From the NCBI RefSeq assembly GCF_000376565.1, contig NZ_BARG01000024.1, positions 248,001-312,000 of the forward strand: 64,000 bases of DNA. The letters are read 5' to 3'. A program made the translations under genes and the position numbers. The first letter of the stretch is position 1, and every line of letters starts with the position of its first letter. Below, one piece after another: positions 40,758 through 49,974 of the stretch. Source of the stretch: Streptomyces hokutonensis (GTDB taxonomy: Bacteria > Actinomycetota > Actinomycetes > Streptomycetales > Streptomycetaceae). The notes beneath the pieces are model-generated. The model did not search any database. It was given only the letters and a program-made list of their open reading frames with translations, and had not been told where the DNA came from.

Positions 40758-41630
40758 TCAGCCGGCGGGCTGCGGCGGCGGGGTGAAGTGGTGGCCCCAG
40801 AAGGCGCCGTCGGTGATCTCGTAGACCGGGACCGGCTCGGGCACCTTCAGGCCGTTCCAGCCGAACTCGACGGCATAGTTCTCCGGCGACCACACGTAGA
40901 ACGACACCATGTGGTCGTTGGTGTGCTTGCCCAGCGAGTGCATCATCGGGACCTCGAGCTTCGCGGCCCGGTCCAGGGCGCGGCCCACGTCGTCCAGCGT
41001 CTTGCCCTCGACCATGAAGTGCAGCAGCCGCCCGGGACCCGGCGCCGGGGTGACGCCCAGGGTGTGGTGGCGGGGGTTGCAGCCCATGAACCAGGTCGTG
41101 CCGCCCGGCGAGCGCATCGTGTTGCGCTCGATGAAGCCGAGGGTGTTGACGTAGAAGTCGAACGTGCCCCGCGCGTCCTCGGCGGAGACGATCGCGTGCC
41201 CGAAGCCCATGTCACCGGTCAGGAAGCCGGAGACCAGCGGGGTGTGCACCGGGACGTGGTCGAGGATCGCGCCGTAGAACAGCTCGACCGGGTTGCCGCC
41301 CGGGTCGTTGAACTTGACGAAGCCGGTGACCCTGCGTTCCGCGGCCTCGTCCTCGGTGCCGGCGGTCACCTTGATGCCGGTCTTCTCGACATCGGCGACC
41401 AGCCTCGCCAACTCCCGCTCGTCGATGACCTCGAAGCCCAGCGCGGTCATTCCGCTCTGCGAACCGGGGGAGACCACGATGCGGGCCGGATAGTCGTCCA
41501 TCCGGTAGTACAGGGATTCCGGGTCGCCGCCCGCAACAGGCATCAGGCCGAGGAAATCCGCCCCGAACACCTTCCATTTCTCGATGTCACTGGATTCCAG
41601 CCGGACATACCCGAGTGAGCGCACACCCAT
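40758..41630 (-). CDS. hsaC: Extradiol ring-cleavage dioxygenase, HsaC/BphC type
   Basis: This is a two-domain type I extradiol dioxygenase of 290 residues. The Fe(II) ligands are His145 in FGHAIV, His204 in LLHFMV and Glu255 in YAVEFGW, close to those of HsaC (145, 215, 266). It cleaves a catechol ring next to the hydroxyls with O2. In steroid catabolism the substrate is the A-ring catechol 3,4-DHSA. The ATG at 41630 has GGAG 7 nt upstream. It is divergent from the C-C hydrolase at 41800, which would act on its product. The HsaC name is inferred from context (KstD and HsaD-G neighbours); biphenyl-type substrates cannot be excluded. Confidence 0.85.
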   Translation of the reverse strand: MGVRSLGYVRLESSDIEKWKVFGADFLGLMPVAGGDPESLYYRMDDYPARIVVSPGSQSGMTALGFEVIDERELARLVADVEKTGIKVTAGTEDEAAERRVTGFVKFNDPGGNPVELFYGAILDHVPVHTPLVSGFLTGDMGFGHAIVSAEDARGTFDFYVNTLGFIERNTMRSPGGTTWFMGCNPRHHTLGVTPAPGPGRLLHFMVEGKTLDDVGRALDRAAKLEVPMMHSLGKHTNDHMVSFYVWSPENYAVEFGWNGLKVPEPVPVYEITDGAFWGHHFTPPPQPAG

Positions 41631-41799
41631 CAGGGTTCTCCCATCACCGTCGTCAAGTCCTTGCCCTCCGACGCTAATCAGGCGGGCGGACCAGCAGCCG
41701 TGGACGTCCCACTGATCGGGAGGAGTGCGACACCCGGGCGGGACGCGGTGGCACGGTGACTGTCGCCCGTCACCCCGCGACCGGAGGCCACGCACCGCC

Positions 41800-42660
41800 A
41801 TGACACTCACCGCTGAGGACACCCTGCGCGAACTGCACACCGACGAGGGCACGTTGCGCTACCACGAGGCGGGCGACGGGCCACCCCTGCTCCTGCTGCA
41901 CGGCTCCGGTCCGGGCGTGACCGGCTGGCGCAACTACCGGGGAAATCTCCCCCTGTTCGCGAAGCACTTCCGCTGCCTCGCCCTGGAATTCCCCGGGTTC
42001 GGGGTCAGCGACCCCACCGACGAAAACCCGATGATGGCGGCCCCGAAGGCCGTCCTGCGCTTCCTCGACGGCCTCGGCCTCGACCGTGTCGACGTCATCG
42101 GGAACTCCATGGGCGGCTTTGTCGCCGCCGGACTCGCCGTCGCCCACAAGGACTTGTTCCGCCGGGTCGTCACCATCGGCGGCGTCGGCCGCAACATTCT
42201 CTCGCCGGGTCCCAGCGAAGGCCTCAACCTGCTGGTCGAGTTCGCCGAGAACCCGACCCGCCAGAACCTCGTCCAGTGGCTGCGGTCGATGGTCCACGAC
42301 CAGTCCCTCCTCACCGAGGAACTCATCGAGGAGCGCTGGGTGAGCGCCACCGAGCCCGCGACCCTGGAGGCCTCCCGGCGGATCTACGGCCGGCAGGCCA
42401 TGGCCGCCATGCAGGCCGCCCAGGCCCACTCCGACCAGCCCATCTGGGCCGCCCTCCACAAGATCACCGCGCCCACGCTGCTCACCTGGGGCCGCGACGA
42501 CCGGGTCACACCGCTGGAGAGCGCGCTCATCCCGATGCGTACGATTCCCAAAGCGGAACTGCATGTGCTGCCCGACTGCGGCCACTGGGCCATGATCGAG
42601 CAGAAGGAGGCCTGGGAGAGCGCGGTCCTGGCCTTCCTGACCCGCCCCGAGGCGTCCTGA
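41800..42660 (+). CDS. hsaD: Meta-cleavage product C-C hydrolase, HsaD/MhpC type
   Basis: This is an alpha/beta hydrolase of 286 residues. Oxyanion segment LLLHGSGPGVTGW is followed by Ser103 in GNSMGG, Asp233/234 in WGRDDRV and His262 in DCGHWAM, the same order as in HsaD. It breaks the C-C bond of the extradiol product, giving 2-hydroxydienoate plus a carboxylic acid. In steroid breakdown that acid is the HIP propanoate holding rings C and D. It is divergent from the dioxygenase and followed, 36 nt on, by the KstR-like regulator. CGGAGG lies 12 nt before the ATG, slightly far. Confidence 0.87.
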   Translation: MTLTAEDTLRELHTDEGTLRYHEAGDGPPLLLLHGSGPGVTGWRNYRGNLPLFAKHFRCLALEFPGFGVSDPTDENPMMAAPKAVLRFLDGLGLDRVDVIGNSMGGFVAAGLAVAHKDLFRRVVTIGGVGRNILSPGPSEGLNLLVEFAENPTRQNLVQWLRSMVHDQSLLTEELIEERWVSATEPATLEASRRIYGRQAMAAMQAAQAHSDQPIWAALHKITAPTLLTWGRDDRVTPLESALIPMRTIPKAELHVLPDCGHWAMIEQKEAWESAVLAFLTRPEAS

Positions 42661-42696
42661 GCGTCGGCGGGAGCACCCAACGACCGGGGGGACGAC

Positions 42697-43311
42697 GTGG
42701 CGAGACCCGCTGAGGGACGGCAACCGGCGGCCCCGATGTCGAGCGGCCAGGCCGCCCGCCGGGTCCGCATCCTCCGCGCCGCCTCCGAACTCGGCGCCCG
42801 CGAGGGACTGGCCAGCGTCCAGATGCACGACGTGGCCAAGGAGGCCGGCGTCGCCATCGCCACCCTGTACCGCTACTTCCCTTCCAAGCCGTATCTGTTC
42901 ATGGCGGTCCTGGAGTGGCACATCGAGCAGTTCGTGGGCGGCCACGGGCACACGGCCGTCGCCGCCGAGGGCGCGGACCCCGCCGCCGAGATCGCGGAAC
43001 TCCTCATCACGCTCAGTCTGAAGCTGCTGGACAGCCCGCTGCTCGCCTCGGCGGTGGCCCTGTCGTCGTTCACCGAGTACACGAGGGTCGTCCCGGCCCG
43101 CGCGGACCTCGTCGACAGCCCCCTGGGCCAGGCCATCCTGCGCCTGCTCCGCGGCAGTGTCCGCGAGGCCTCGCAGACCGACCGCAGCCGGGCCCGCCTG
43201 CTCATCTACGGCTGGTGGGGCCTGTTCGTGGCCCTGCTCACCGAGGAACTCACCACCGAGGAGGCGGAGACCAACATGCGCCTGGCCGCACGGCTGCTCC
43301 TCACGCCGTAG
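42697..43311 (+). CDS. TetR-family regulator, KstR-like
   Basis: The product has 204 residues from a GTG at 42697 (ATG at 42736 is an alternative). The HTH region (RRVRILRAASELGAREGL, VQMHDVAKEAGVAIATLYRYFPSK) closely resembles KstR, the steroid-CoA-responsive repressor of mycobacteria and rhodococci. The recognition helix VAIATLYRYFPSK differs from KstR VAVGTLYRYFPSK at few positions. It is probably co-transcribed with the HsaD-like gene. It is a candidate for the protein that binds the recurrent AGTATACT box. No obvious KstR-type AACnnGTT box was found at the ring-cleavage promoters. Confidence 0.84.
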   Translation: MARPAEGRQPAAPMSSGQAARRVRILRAASELGAREGLASVQMHDVAKEAGVAIATLYRYFPSKPYLFMAVLEWHIEQFVGGHGHTAVAAEGADPAAEIAELLITLSLKLLDSPLLASAVALSSFTEYTRVVPARADLVDSPLGQAILRLLRGSVREASQTDRSRARLLIYGWWGLFVALLTEELTTEEAETNMRLAARLLLTP

Positions 43312-43322
43312 GACATCACGAC

Positions 43323-43354
43323 AGTGCCCGGAACACCCTTGCGTTCCGGGCACT
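43323..43354. terminator. Bidirectional terminator between TetR and KstD genes
   Basis: AGTGCCCGGAAC (43323-43334) pairs perfectly with GTTCCGGGCACT (43343-43354) over an 8-nt loop. It lies between the stops of the convergent KstR-like and KstD-like genes. Confidence 0.82.
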
Positions 43355-43364
43355 TGACGTTGTG

Positions 43365-44972
43365 TCAGTTATCGGTGTCCGCGATGTCGAGCACGGCCAG
43401 ATACGAGAACGCGACACTCGAACCGATGGGAGCTCCCGCCCCCGGGTACACACGGCCCGTCATCGCGGCGGCGGTGTTGCCGGCCGCGTAGAGCCCCTCG
43501 ATCGGGCCGCCGTCCGGGCGCAGCACCCGCGCGTGCTCGTCGATCCTCAGGCCGCCCTTGGTGCCGATGTCGGCCGGGACGATCGTCGCGACGTAGTACG
43601 GCGGGGTGTCGAGCGGGGGCAGGATGGGGTTCGGCCAGTCGTTCGTGGGCGGCGGTGCCGGGTAGTTGAGCTGGGGGAGGGCCGGGAAGCCCAGGACGTA
43701 CTGGGCCATCTGGTCCCAGGGCGTCTCGCCGCGGTGGAACTTCTCGTCGACCCCGGTGTGCGCGTAGCCGTTGAACTCCTCGATCGTCTTGCGCAGGGAT
43801 TCGAGGGGTACGTCGATCAGCTGCGCCAACTCCTCCAGCGTGTCGGCCTTCTTGAGCGCGCCCGACTCGAACCACTCGGGGCGCACCGGCTCGTCGTACG
43901 GGCCGCCGAAGCCGTCCCGGTCGAGCTGGCGCTGGTCGATGATCCAGTGGGCGGGGATGTGCGAGACGCCCGAGGTCGCGTGCAGGCGGACTATCTCGCG
44001 GCCCGCCTGGTCGTAGGGGCGGGTCTCGTTGACGAAGCGCTCGCCGGCCGCGTTGACCCAGATTCCGCCACGGGTGCCCGTGTGGAAGAGCGGCAGGCCG
44101 TCCGGCCAGACGAGCCCGGGGGTGAACCAGGCCGCGTCGAGCAGATCGGTGGCGGCGCCGACCGCGATACCCGCCTGGAGCGCGTCGCCCGTGTTGCCCG
44201 GGGCACCGTGGGTCCACTCGCTGCCGCGCTCCGGAACCGGCTGGTACTTCTCGCGCAGCTCACGGTTGCGCTCGAAGCCGCCGGCCGCGAGGATCACCCC
44301 GCCCGTGGCGCGGAACGTGACCCGCTCGCCGTCGCTCACCGCCTCCACGCCGACGACCCTGCCGTCCTCGACGACCAGGCTCTCCAGCGCCGTGCCGAGG
44401 CGGAGCGTGCCGTGGCCCGTCTCCAGGAAGGCGGCCAGCGTCCTGCCGATCAGCGCGCGGCCCCCGCTGAGGACCGGGCCCTCGTCCTGCCCCCAGCGCT
44501 GGGACGGCAGGCAGGCGCGGACCAGCCGGGCGTGTTCGCCGAGCTCGGCGACGGTGACCCGCGGCGGGAAGACCGTGTGCCCGGTGGGGGACGCGCCGGC
44601 GACCGCCGGATAGTAGTCCGGCACCGGGAGGTGCTCGAACGACTGGAACCACGGGTTCTGCTCCAGCTCGTCGATCAGCTGGACGCCGGCCCGCAGATAG
44701 GCCTCCTGGAGCGGCTCGCGCGACTTGTCGTCGACGCTGTCGCGCAGATACGTCCGCGCGTCCTCGATGCTGTCGTCGAGCCCCGCCCGCCGCATGGGCG
44801 CGGACCCGGGGTACCAGAGACCGGAACCGGAGTAGGCGGTGGTGCCGCCGACCCGGTCGGTCTTCTCGATGACGAGGGTGCGCAGTCCGCGCGAGGCGGC
44901 GGCATAGGCACCGACCAGACCTCCGCCCGACCCGACCACGATCACGTCGTAGACGTCCTCGTTGCTGGCCAA
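43365..44972 (-). CDS. kstD: 3-ketosteroid delta-1-dehydrogenase-like flavoprotein
   Basis: The product has 535 residues of the fumarate reductase/KstD flavoprotein family. The N-terminal dinucleotide loop is VVGSGGGLVGAYAA, then IEKTDRVGGTTAYSGSGLW. The C-terminal motif GRVYPGAGAPIG holds Tyr509 and Gly513, which match the catalytic Tyr487 and Gly491 of Rhodococcus KstD1. It would introduce the C1-C2 double bond in ring A of a 3-ketosteroid, preparing ring opening. The start is a TTG at 44972 with GAGGAGG 5 nt upstream. Related 3-keto-4-ene or 3-keto-5-alpha dehydrogenases share the family, so exact bond specificity is open. Confidence 0.85.
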   Translation of the reverse strand: MASNEDVYDVIVVGSGGGLVGAYAAASRGLRTLVIEKTDRVGGTTAYSGSGLWYPGSAPMRRAGLDDSIEDARTYLRDSVDDKSREPLQEAYLRAGVQLIDELEQNPWFQSFEHLPVPDYYPAVAGASPTGHTVFPPRVTVAELGEHARLVRACLPSQRWGQDEGPVLSGGRALIGRTLAAFLETGHGTLRLGTALESLVVEDGRVVGVEAVSDGERVTFRATGGVILAAGGFERNRELREKYQPVPERGSEWTHGAPGNTGDALQAGIAVGAATDLLDAAWFTPGLVWPDGLPLFHTGTRGGIWVNAAGERFVNETRPYDQAGREIVRLHATSGVSHIPAHWIIDQRQLDRDGFGGPYDEPVRPEWFESGALKKADTLEELAQLIDVPLESLRKTIEEFNGYAHTGVDEKFHRGETPWDQMAQYVLGFPALPQLNYPAPPPTNDWPNPILPPLDTPPYYVATIVPADIGTKGGLRIDEHARVLRPDGGPIEGLYAAGNTAAAMTGRVYPGAGAPIGSSVAFSYLAVLDIADTDN

Positions 44973-45086
44973 GATGACCTCCTCAGGTGTGCTGACGTTC
45001 TCGACGGCCGAGCGCGGCTCAACGCCACAACCTCAAGCAATGTGCGGGCGACGGTATCGAGCCAACTCCCCGGCTCCGACCGGCCA

Positions 45087-45101
45087 TCTCGCTCAGCGAG
45101 A
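45087..45101. promoter_or_regulatory. Perfect palindrome TCTCGCTCAGCGAGA
   Basis: This 15-bp palindrome with one central base sits in the 231-bp gap between the kstD-like gene and the hydratase gene, which are divergent. It is a candidate operator for the IclR protein at 48214 or the KstR-like TetR. Confidence 0.5.
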
Positions 45102-45203
45102 CCATTTGTCCACTCGCGGATCAAGTCCCGGTGAGCGGAACGCGCGGGCCCGTGAAGGGGCACGGATGCCCAGGCTGGAGACCATCACGAGGTGAGGATG
45201 CGA

Positions 45204-46076
45204 ATGACAGACGTTTGGGAACCGAGGGCCGTGGCGGACCGTGAGGCGGCGGTGGCCGAGGCGGTCGTACGACTGACGCGCGCGGCCCGTGACCGTCAAC
45301 CGTGCGCCCCCGTACGGGACTTGCTCGGCGCCACCGACATCAGCCTCGCCTACGCCGTCCAACAGCGCGTCGTCGCCGACCGGATCGCGGCCGGAGCACG
45401 CGTCGTCGGCCGCAAGATCGGACTGACCTCCGAGTCGGTGCAGCGCCAAGTCGGCGTCGACCGGCCCGACTTCGGAGTGCTTCTCGCCGACATGGACGTC
45501 AGCGCGCTGCCGGCCGTGCCGAGCGAACGGCTGCTGCAGCCCAGGGTCGAGGCGGAGATCGCGTTCGTCCTCGCCGCCGACCTCGACGACGACGATCTCG
45601 ACATCGAGCGGGTCCGGTCCGCCGTCGCGTACGGCGTCGCCGCGCTGGAGATCGTGGACAGCCGGGTCGCCGACTGGGACATCGCGATCACCGACACCGT
45701 CGCCGACAACGCGTCCAGCGGACTGTTCGTACTCGGCGGCGAGCGGGTCGAGTTGAAGGCGTTCGAACCCCGGGACGTGCGCATGCGGCTGTACGCGGAC
45801 GGGCAGCTCGCGTCCGAGGGCGACGGCACGGCCTGCCTCGGTGATCCCCTCGCCGCGCTGCTGTGGCTGGCGCGCACCGCGCGGGAGTTCGGCGATCCGC
45901 TGCGGGCCGGGCAGGTCGTGCTCTCGGGCGCCCTCGGCCCGCTCGTCCCCACCCCGCCAGGAGTCACCGTACGGGCCGAGATGTCGGGCCTCGGCTCGGT
46001 GACCGCGACGTTCTCCGCCGTAGGGGAATCAGCCAACTCATCCGACTCATCGAACTCTTCGAAGGAACAGGGATGA
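45204..46076 (+). CDS. hsaE: 2-hydroxypenta-2,4-dienoate hydratase, HsaE/MhpD type
   Basis: This is a FAH-superfamily hydratase of 290 residues. The N-terminal helix [27 protein letters not shown] is diagnostic, and [10 protein letters not shown] carries the acidic metal ligands (Glu-x-Glu), with further metal-site sequence in ALEIVDSR. It adds water to the 2-hydroxydienoate from the C-C hydrolase, giving 4-hydroxy-2-oxoacid. The ATG at 45204 is chosen because GAGG lies 6 nt upstream; ATG 45198 and GTG 45192 are alternatives. It is first in the three-gene set E-G-F, with ATGA overlap to the next gene. A Ser/Asn-rich tail ([15 protein letters not shown]) is unusual. Confidence 0.9.
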   Translation: MTDVWEPRAVADREAAVAEAVVRLTRAARDRQPCAPVRDLLGATDISLAYAVQQRVVADRIAAGARVVGRKIGLTSESVQRQVGVDRPDFGVLLADMDVSALPAVPSERLLQPRVEAEIAFVLAADLDDDDLDIERVRSAVAYGVAALEIVDSRVADWDIAITDTVADNASSGLFVLGGERVELKAFEPRDVRMRLYADGQLASEGDGTACLGDPLAALLWLARTAREFGDPLRAGQVVLSGALGPLVPTPPGVTVRAEMSGLGSVTATFSAVGESANSSDSSNSSKEQG

Positions 46077-47023
46077 CGAAGACCAAGGTGGCCGTCATCG
46101 GCTCCGGGAACATCGGGACCGACCTGATGATCAAGGTGCTGCGGCTGTCCGACACCCTGGAGATGGCCGCGATGGTGGGCATCGACCCGGACTCGGACGG
46201 CCTCGCGCGCGCCGCGCGCCTGAAGGTGCCCACGACCCACGAGGGCGTGGACGGGCTGATCCGGATGGACGGCTTCGACGACATCGGGATCGTCTTCGAC
46301 GCCACCTCCGCGAAGGCACACGTCGAGAACGCCAAGCGCCTCGCCCCCTACGGCAAACGGCTCGTCGACCTCACACCCGCGGCCATCGGCCCGTACGTCG
46401 TGCCGCCGGTCAACCTCGACGAGCACCTTGCCAACGATGTCGACAACCTCAACCTCGTCACCTGCGGCGGCCAGGCCACCATCCCGATCGTGCACGCGGT
46501 CAGCCGGATCACCCCTGTGCCCTACGCCGAGATCGTCGCCTCGATCGCCTCGAAGTCGGCCGGACCCGGAACCCGCGCCAACATCGACGAGTTCACCGAG
46601 ACGACGTCCGCCGCGATCGAGAAGGTGGGCGGCGCACAGCGCGGCAAGGCGATCATCGTGCTGAATCCGGCCGAGCCGCCGCTGATCATGCGGGACACCG
46701 TGTACTGCCTGATCGGCGACGCGGACCAGGAGCAGGTGCGGGCCTCCGTGGAGGGCATGGTGGACGCGGTCGCCGAGTACGTGCCCGGCTACCGGCTCAA
46801 GCAGCAGGTGCAGTTCACCCCGATCCCGGCCGGTGATCCGGTGCACACCCTCTTCACCGGCGACGCCTCCGAGGTGACCACCAAGGTGTCCGTCTTCCTC
46901 GAAGTCGAGGGCGCCGCCCACTACTTGCCCGCCTACGCCGGCAATCTCGACATCATGACCTCGGCCGCCCTGCGGGTCGCCGAACGCATCGCCCAGCGCT
47001 TCTCCAGCGAGGTGACCCGGTGA
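46073..47023 (+). CDS. hsaG: Acetaldehyde/propionaldehyde dehydrogenase (CoA-acylating), HsaG/MhpF type
   Basis: This is a 316-residue enzyme. The NAD loop is [17 protein letters not shown], and the acyl-thioester Cys131 is in [11 protein letters not shown]. It receives the aldehyde from the aldolase through a protein tunnel and makes acetyl- or propionyl-CoA. In steroid ring A catabolism the product is propionyl-CoA. The start overlaps the hydratase stop, and its own stop overlaps the aldolase GTG, so the pair is coupled for stoichiometric complex assembly, as known for MhpE-MhpF and HsaF-HsaG. Confidence 0.94.
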   Translation: MTKTKVAVIGSGNIGTDLMIKVLRLSDTLEMAAMVGIDPDSDGLARAARLKVPTTHEGVDGLIRMDGFDDIGIVFDATSAKAHVENAKRLAPYGKRLVDLTPAAIGPYVVPPVNLDEHLANDVDNLNLVTCGGQATIPIVHAVSRITPVPYAEIVASIASKSAGPGTRANIDEFTETTSAAIEKVGGAQRGKAIIVLNPAEPPLIMRDTVYCLIGDADQEQVRASVEGMVDAVAEYVPGYRLKQQVQFTPIPAGDPVHTLFTGDASEVTTKVSVFLEVEGAAHYLPAYAGNLDIMTSAALRVAERIAQRFSSEVTR

Positions 47024-48030
47024 CCCCCAGGCTCTATGTGCAGGACGTCACCCTCCGGGACGGCATGCACGCCATCCGGCACCGGATCACGCCCGAGAAC
47101 TTGGCCGCCATCAGCGCGGCCCTGGACCGGGCGGGCGTGGACGCCATCGAGGTCGCCCACGGCGACGGCATCTCCGGCGGCAGCCTCAACTACGGCCCCG
47201 GCAGCAACACCGACTGGGAATGGATCGAGGCGGCGGCCGGCGCCATCCACCGGGCCACCCTCACGTCCCTGCTGCTGCCCGGCATCGGCACCATCGCCGA
47301 ACTCAAGCAGGCGTACTCCCTCGGCGTCCGCTCGGTCCGGATCGCCACCCACTGCACCGAGGCCGACGTGGCCGCGCAGCACATCGCCACCGCCCGCGAA
47401 CTCGGCATGGACGTCTCCGGCTTCCTGATGATGGCCCATATGACCGACCCCGCCGAACTCGCCCGCCAGGCACGCCTGATGGAGTCCTACGGCGCGCACT
47501 GCGTCTACGTCACCGACTCCGGTGGCCGGCTGACCATGGACGGCGTCCGCGACCGCATCCGCGCATACCGGGACGTACTCGACCCGGACACGCAGATCGG
47601 CATCCACGCGCACGAGAACCTCTCCCTGTCGGTCGCCAACTCCGTCACGGCGGTGGAGGAAGGGGTGACCCGGGTCGACGCGTCCCTCGCCGGACAGGGC
47701 GCGGGCGCCGGCAACTGCCCGATCGAGCCGTTCATCGCGGTTGCCAACCTCCTTGGCTGGGAGCACGGTTGCGACCTGTTCGCCCTGCAGGACGCCGCCG
47801 ACGATCTGGTACGGCCGCTGCAGGACCGCCCCGTGCGCGTCGACCGGGAGACCCTCACCCTCGGCTACGCGGGCGCCTACTCCAGCTTCCTGCGGCACGC
47901 CGAGACGGCGGCCGGACAGTACGGCCTCGACGCGCGCACCATCCTCCAGGAGGTCGGCAGGCGGGGGCTGGTCGGCGGGCAGGAGGACATGATCGTGGAC
48001 ATCGCGCTGGACCTCACGCGCGGCTGCTGA
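47020..48030 (+). CDS. hsaF: 4-hydroxy-2-oxovalerate/hexanoate aldolase, HsaF/MhpE type
   Basis: This is a DRE-TIM class II aldolase of 336 residues. The metal and substrate motif is [12 protein letters not shown] near the N-terminus, followed later by [12 protein letters not shown] with two His metal ligands. It splits 4-hydroxy-2-oxoacids into pyruvate and an aldehyde. The GTG start at 47020 overlaps the dehydrogenase stop (GTGA). It is the last gene of the meta-cleavage lower pathway, followed by a strong terminator before the IclR gene. Confidence 0.94.
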   Translation: MTPRLYVQDVTLRDGMHAIRHRITPENLAAISAALDRAGVDAIEVAHGDGISGGSLNYGPGSNTDWEWIEAAAGAIHRATLTSLLLPGIGTIAELKQAYSLGVRSVRIATHCTEADVAAQHIATARELGMDVSGFLMMAHMTDPAELARQARLMESYGAHCVYVTDSGGRLTMDGVRDRIRAYRDVLDPDTQIGIHAHENLSLSVANSVTAVEEGVTRVDASLAGQGAGAGNCPIEPFIAVANLLGWEHGCDLFALQDAADDLVRPLQDRPVRVDRETLTLGYAGAYSSFLRHAETAAGQYGLDARTILQEVGRRGLVGGQEDMIVDIALDLTRGC

Positions 48031-48047
48031 CCGCACGTCTCCGCAGG

Positions 48048-48079
48048 GCCGCTCCCCGGACCACGCACCGGGGAGCGGC
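48048..48079 (+). terminator. Terminator after the hydratase-dehydrogenase-aldolase operon
   Basis: GCCGCTCCCCGG (48048-48059) and CCGGGGAGCGGC (48068-48079) form a perfect 12-bp stem with an 8-nt loop, starting 17 nt after the aldolase stop. Confidence 0.85.
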
Positions 48080-48104
48080 TCTTCGGCGCGTTGATTAGAC
48101 CGGG

Positions 48105-48158
48105 CGTACCAATAAACTCGTGCACGCCTCTTGGCCCGCGTCGGACGCCGTTGGTACG
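48105..48158. promoter_or_regulatory. Widely spaced inverted repeat upstream of IclR gene
   Basis: CGTACCAA (48105-48112) and TTGGTACG (48151-48158) are exact inverse complements 38 nt apart, in the 180-bp gap before the IclR gene. Spacing of about four helical turns between centres would allow two protein dimers or looping. Confidence 0.45.
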
Positions 48159-48213
48159 TTGACGAAGGCGCCGAACTAGAATTGATTTCAGTTTGAGCAG
48201 AGAGGCATTGACG

Positions 48214-49038
48214 ATGACGTCTGCCCTTCGACTGGAGCCGCGATACGAGGCCGACCGGCATGCGCTGCCACCGTCGATGATGGAGCGCGTGACGTTGATC
48301 ATGGACCTCTTCGAGCGGCCCCAGACACACCTCACCCTCGAAGTGGTCTCCCGCAGGACCCAGTTGCCGCGCTCGACCACCCACCGGATCCTCGACCAAC
48401 TGGTGCGCCTGGACTGGCTGCACCACACGGTCGCCGGGTACGCGCTGGGACCGCGCGCGCTCGGTCTCGGCGGACGGGAGATCGGACACAGTACACTGCG
48501 CGCGGCAGCCGCGCCGCAACTCCTCGACCTGGCCGTCCGCACGAAGATGGTCGTCCATCTCGCCGTCCTCGACGGCCCCGAGATCTACTACCTCGACAAG
48601 GTCGGCGGCCGGGCCGCGGTCGACATCCCCTCCCGGGTCGGCGGCCGGGCGGTCGCCCACTGCACCGGTCTCGGCAAGGCGATGCTCGCCTGGCTCAGCC
48701 CGGAGGAGATCGACGCCCGCTACCAGCAGTCGATGGAGTGCCGCACCTCCCACAGCATCGGCCGACTCGACCTGCTCCACCGGGAGTTGAGCACCGTACG
48801 CCGGCGCAACGGGCTGGCCATCGATCGGGGTGAGTGTTTCCCCGACCTGGGTTGTGTCGGCCTCGCGCTGCGCGGGCCCGACGGCCCGGTCGGCGCGATC
48901 TCGGTCGTCGGCGACGGGCGGGCACCGCTGGAGTTGGTGGCTCCGCTGGTCGTGAACGCCGTACGGGCCGTGTCCGAGGAGTTGTTCGGGGGCGGGGAGT
49001 CGTTGCGGCGGGAGGTGGCCGAGGCGGCGGGTCTGTAG
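48214..49038 (+). CDS. IclR-family transcriptional regulator
   Basis: The product has 274 residues. The N-terminal winged HTH is at about 20-75 (TLEVVSRRTQLPRSTTHRILDQL) and the C-terminal effector domain shows AVAHCTGLGKAMLAW and LGCVGLALRGPDGPVGAISV. IclR proteins of aromatic pathways (MhpR, PcaR) activate or repress meta-cleavage operons in response to pathway acids. Its place directly after the hydratase-dehydrogenase-aldolase set makes that operon its likely target. The ATG at 48214 is chosen; a TTG at 48193 is an alternative. The gene marks the right end of the catabolic island. Confidence 0.88.
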   Translation: MTSALRLEPRYEADRHALPPSMMERVTLIMDLFERPQTHLTLEVVSRRTQLPRSTTHRILDQLVRLDWLHHTVAGYALGPRALGLGGREIGHSTLRAAAAPQLLDLAVRTKMVVHLAVLDGPEIYYLDKVGGRAAVDIPSRVGGRAVAHCTGLGKAMLAWLSPEEIDARYQQSMECRTSHSIGRLDLLHRELSTVRRRNGLAIDRGECFPDLGCVGLALRGPDGPVGAISVVGDGRAPLELVAPLVVNAVRAVSEELFGGGESLRREVAEAAGL

Positions 49039-49047
49039 CCGGGGTGG

Positions 49048-49947
49048 TCAGGCCGCCGAGGGGTGCACGGAGAGCAGGTCCGCGAGGTCGACGCGGGTCA
49101 GGAAGTCGCGGCGGATGCGGTCGGCCAGGACGGAGACCGCCTCGGAGCCGTCGTCGGCCGGATCGATGTGCACCCGGTACGGGCGCTGCCCCGCGGGGAG
49201 CGCGACGATACGGGCGATCTCCTCGGAGACCAGCGAGGCGTCCGCACCCTCGGGCGCCAACGCGGCCAGTTTCTCGGCCACTTGGGTCATCAGACCCGCG
49301 TACCGCGTCTCGTACTGTGCCTCGACCGCGCTGTCCGCCGGGCGCCCGGAGTGCGCGAAGTGGTTCGTGCCGCTGGTGAAGGAACCGGGCACCACGATGG
49401 AGGTCTCCACGCCCCAGCGGGCCAGCTCGGCCGCGTAACTGACGGCGAGTGAGTCCATCGCGGCCTTGGCGGCGAAGTACGGGGCCAGATACGGCGGGGT
49501 GCCGCCCTTGACGCTCGAACTCGACACCCAGATCACCAGACCCCGGCCGGCCGCGCGCAGATGGGGCAGTGCGGCGCGGTTGACGCGCTGGGTGGAGAGG
49601 ACGTTCACGTCGTACAGCTCGGCGAGCTGCTCGGGCGTGAAGGCCTCGGCCGGTCCGGTGACCATGTGGCCGGCGTTGTGGATCAGGACGTCGATGCGGC
49701 CGTGCTCGGCGATGACCCGGTCGATCGCCGAGTCGACCGAGTCCTGCGCGTTGACGTCGAGTTCTATGGAGCGCAGGTCGACGCCGTGTTCCTTGCCGTA
49801 GTCGGCGGCGGCCTGAACCTGGGGCGCGTTGCGGGTGGTGGTGTTGCGCATCCCGGCGTACACGGTGTCGCCCTCGTCCGCGAGGGCGCGGGCGGTGAGG
49901 GCGCCGAAACCGCTGGAGGCGCCGGTGATCACGACGATGTTGTTCAT
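49048..49947 (-). CDS. Short-chain dehydrogenase/reductase (299 aa)
   Basis: This is an SDR with TGASSGFG in the cofactor loop, LIHNAG in place of NNAG, a Ser strand (IWVSSSSVKGG) and YFAAK as catalytic Tyr-x3-Lys. The C-terminal extension after residue 250 is longer than in classical SDRs. AAGGAG precedes the ATG at 49947. It is the last gene of a TetR-SDR-SDR operon read from 51418 leftward. Members of this subgroup act on varied ketones and alcohols; nothing ties it to the steroid-like pathway apart from adjacency to the IclR gene. Confidence 0.85.
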   Translation of the reverse strand: MNNIVVITGASSGFGALTARALADEGDTVYAGMRNTTTRNAPQVQAAADYGKEHGVDLRSIELDVNAQDSVDSAIDRVIAEHGRIDVLIHNAGHMVTGPAEAFTPEQLAELYDVNVLSTQRVNRAALPHLRAAGRGLVIWVSSSSVKGGTPPYLAPYFAAKAAMDSLAVSYAAELARWGVETSIVVPGSFTSGTNHFAHSGRPADSAVEAQYETRYAGLMTQVAEKLAALAPEGADASLVSEEIARIVALPAGQRPYRVHIDPADDGSEAVSVLADRIRRDFLTRVDLADLLSVHPSAA

Positions 49948-49974
49948 GGGGATCTCCTTGAGGGGTGTGACGGC

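Noticed and set aside
40758..48030. Assignment of the meta-cleavage genes to phenylpropionate (Mhp) catabolism
   Set aside because: The dioxygenase has the two-domain type I fold with HsaC-like ligand spacing, and a KstD-like gene and KstR-like regulator lie within the same block, so a steroid-type role fits better; the lower genes alone cannot distinguish the two.
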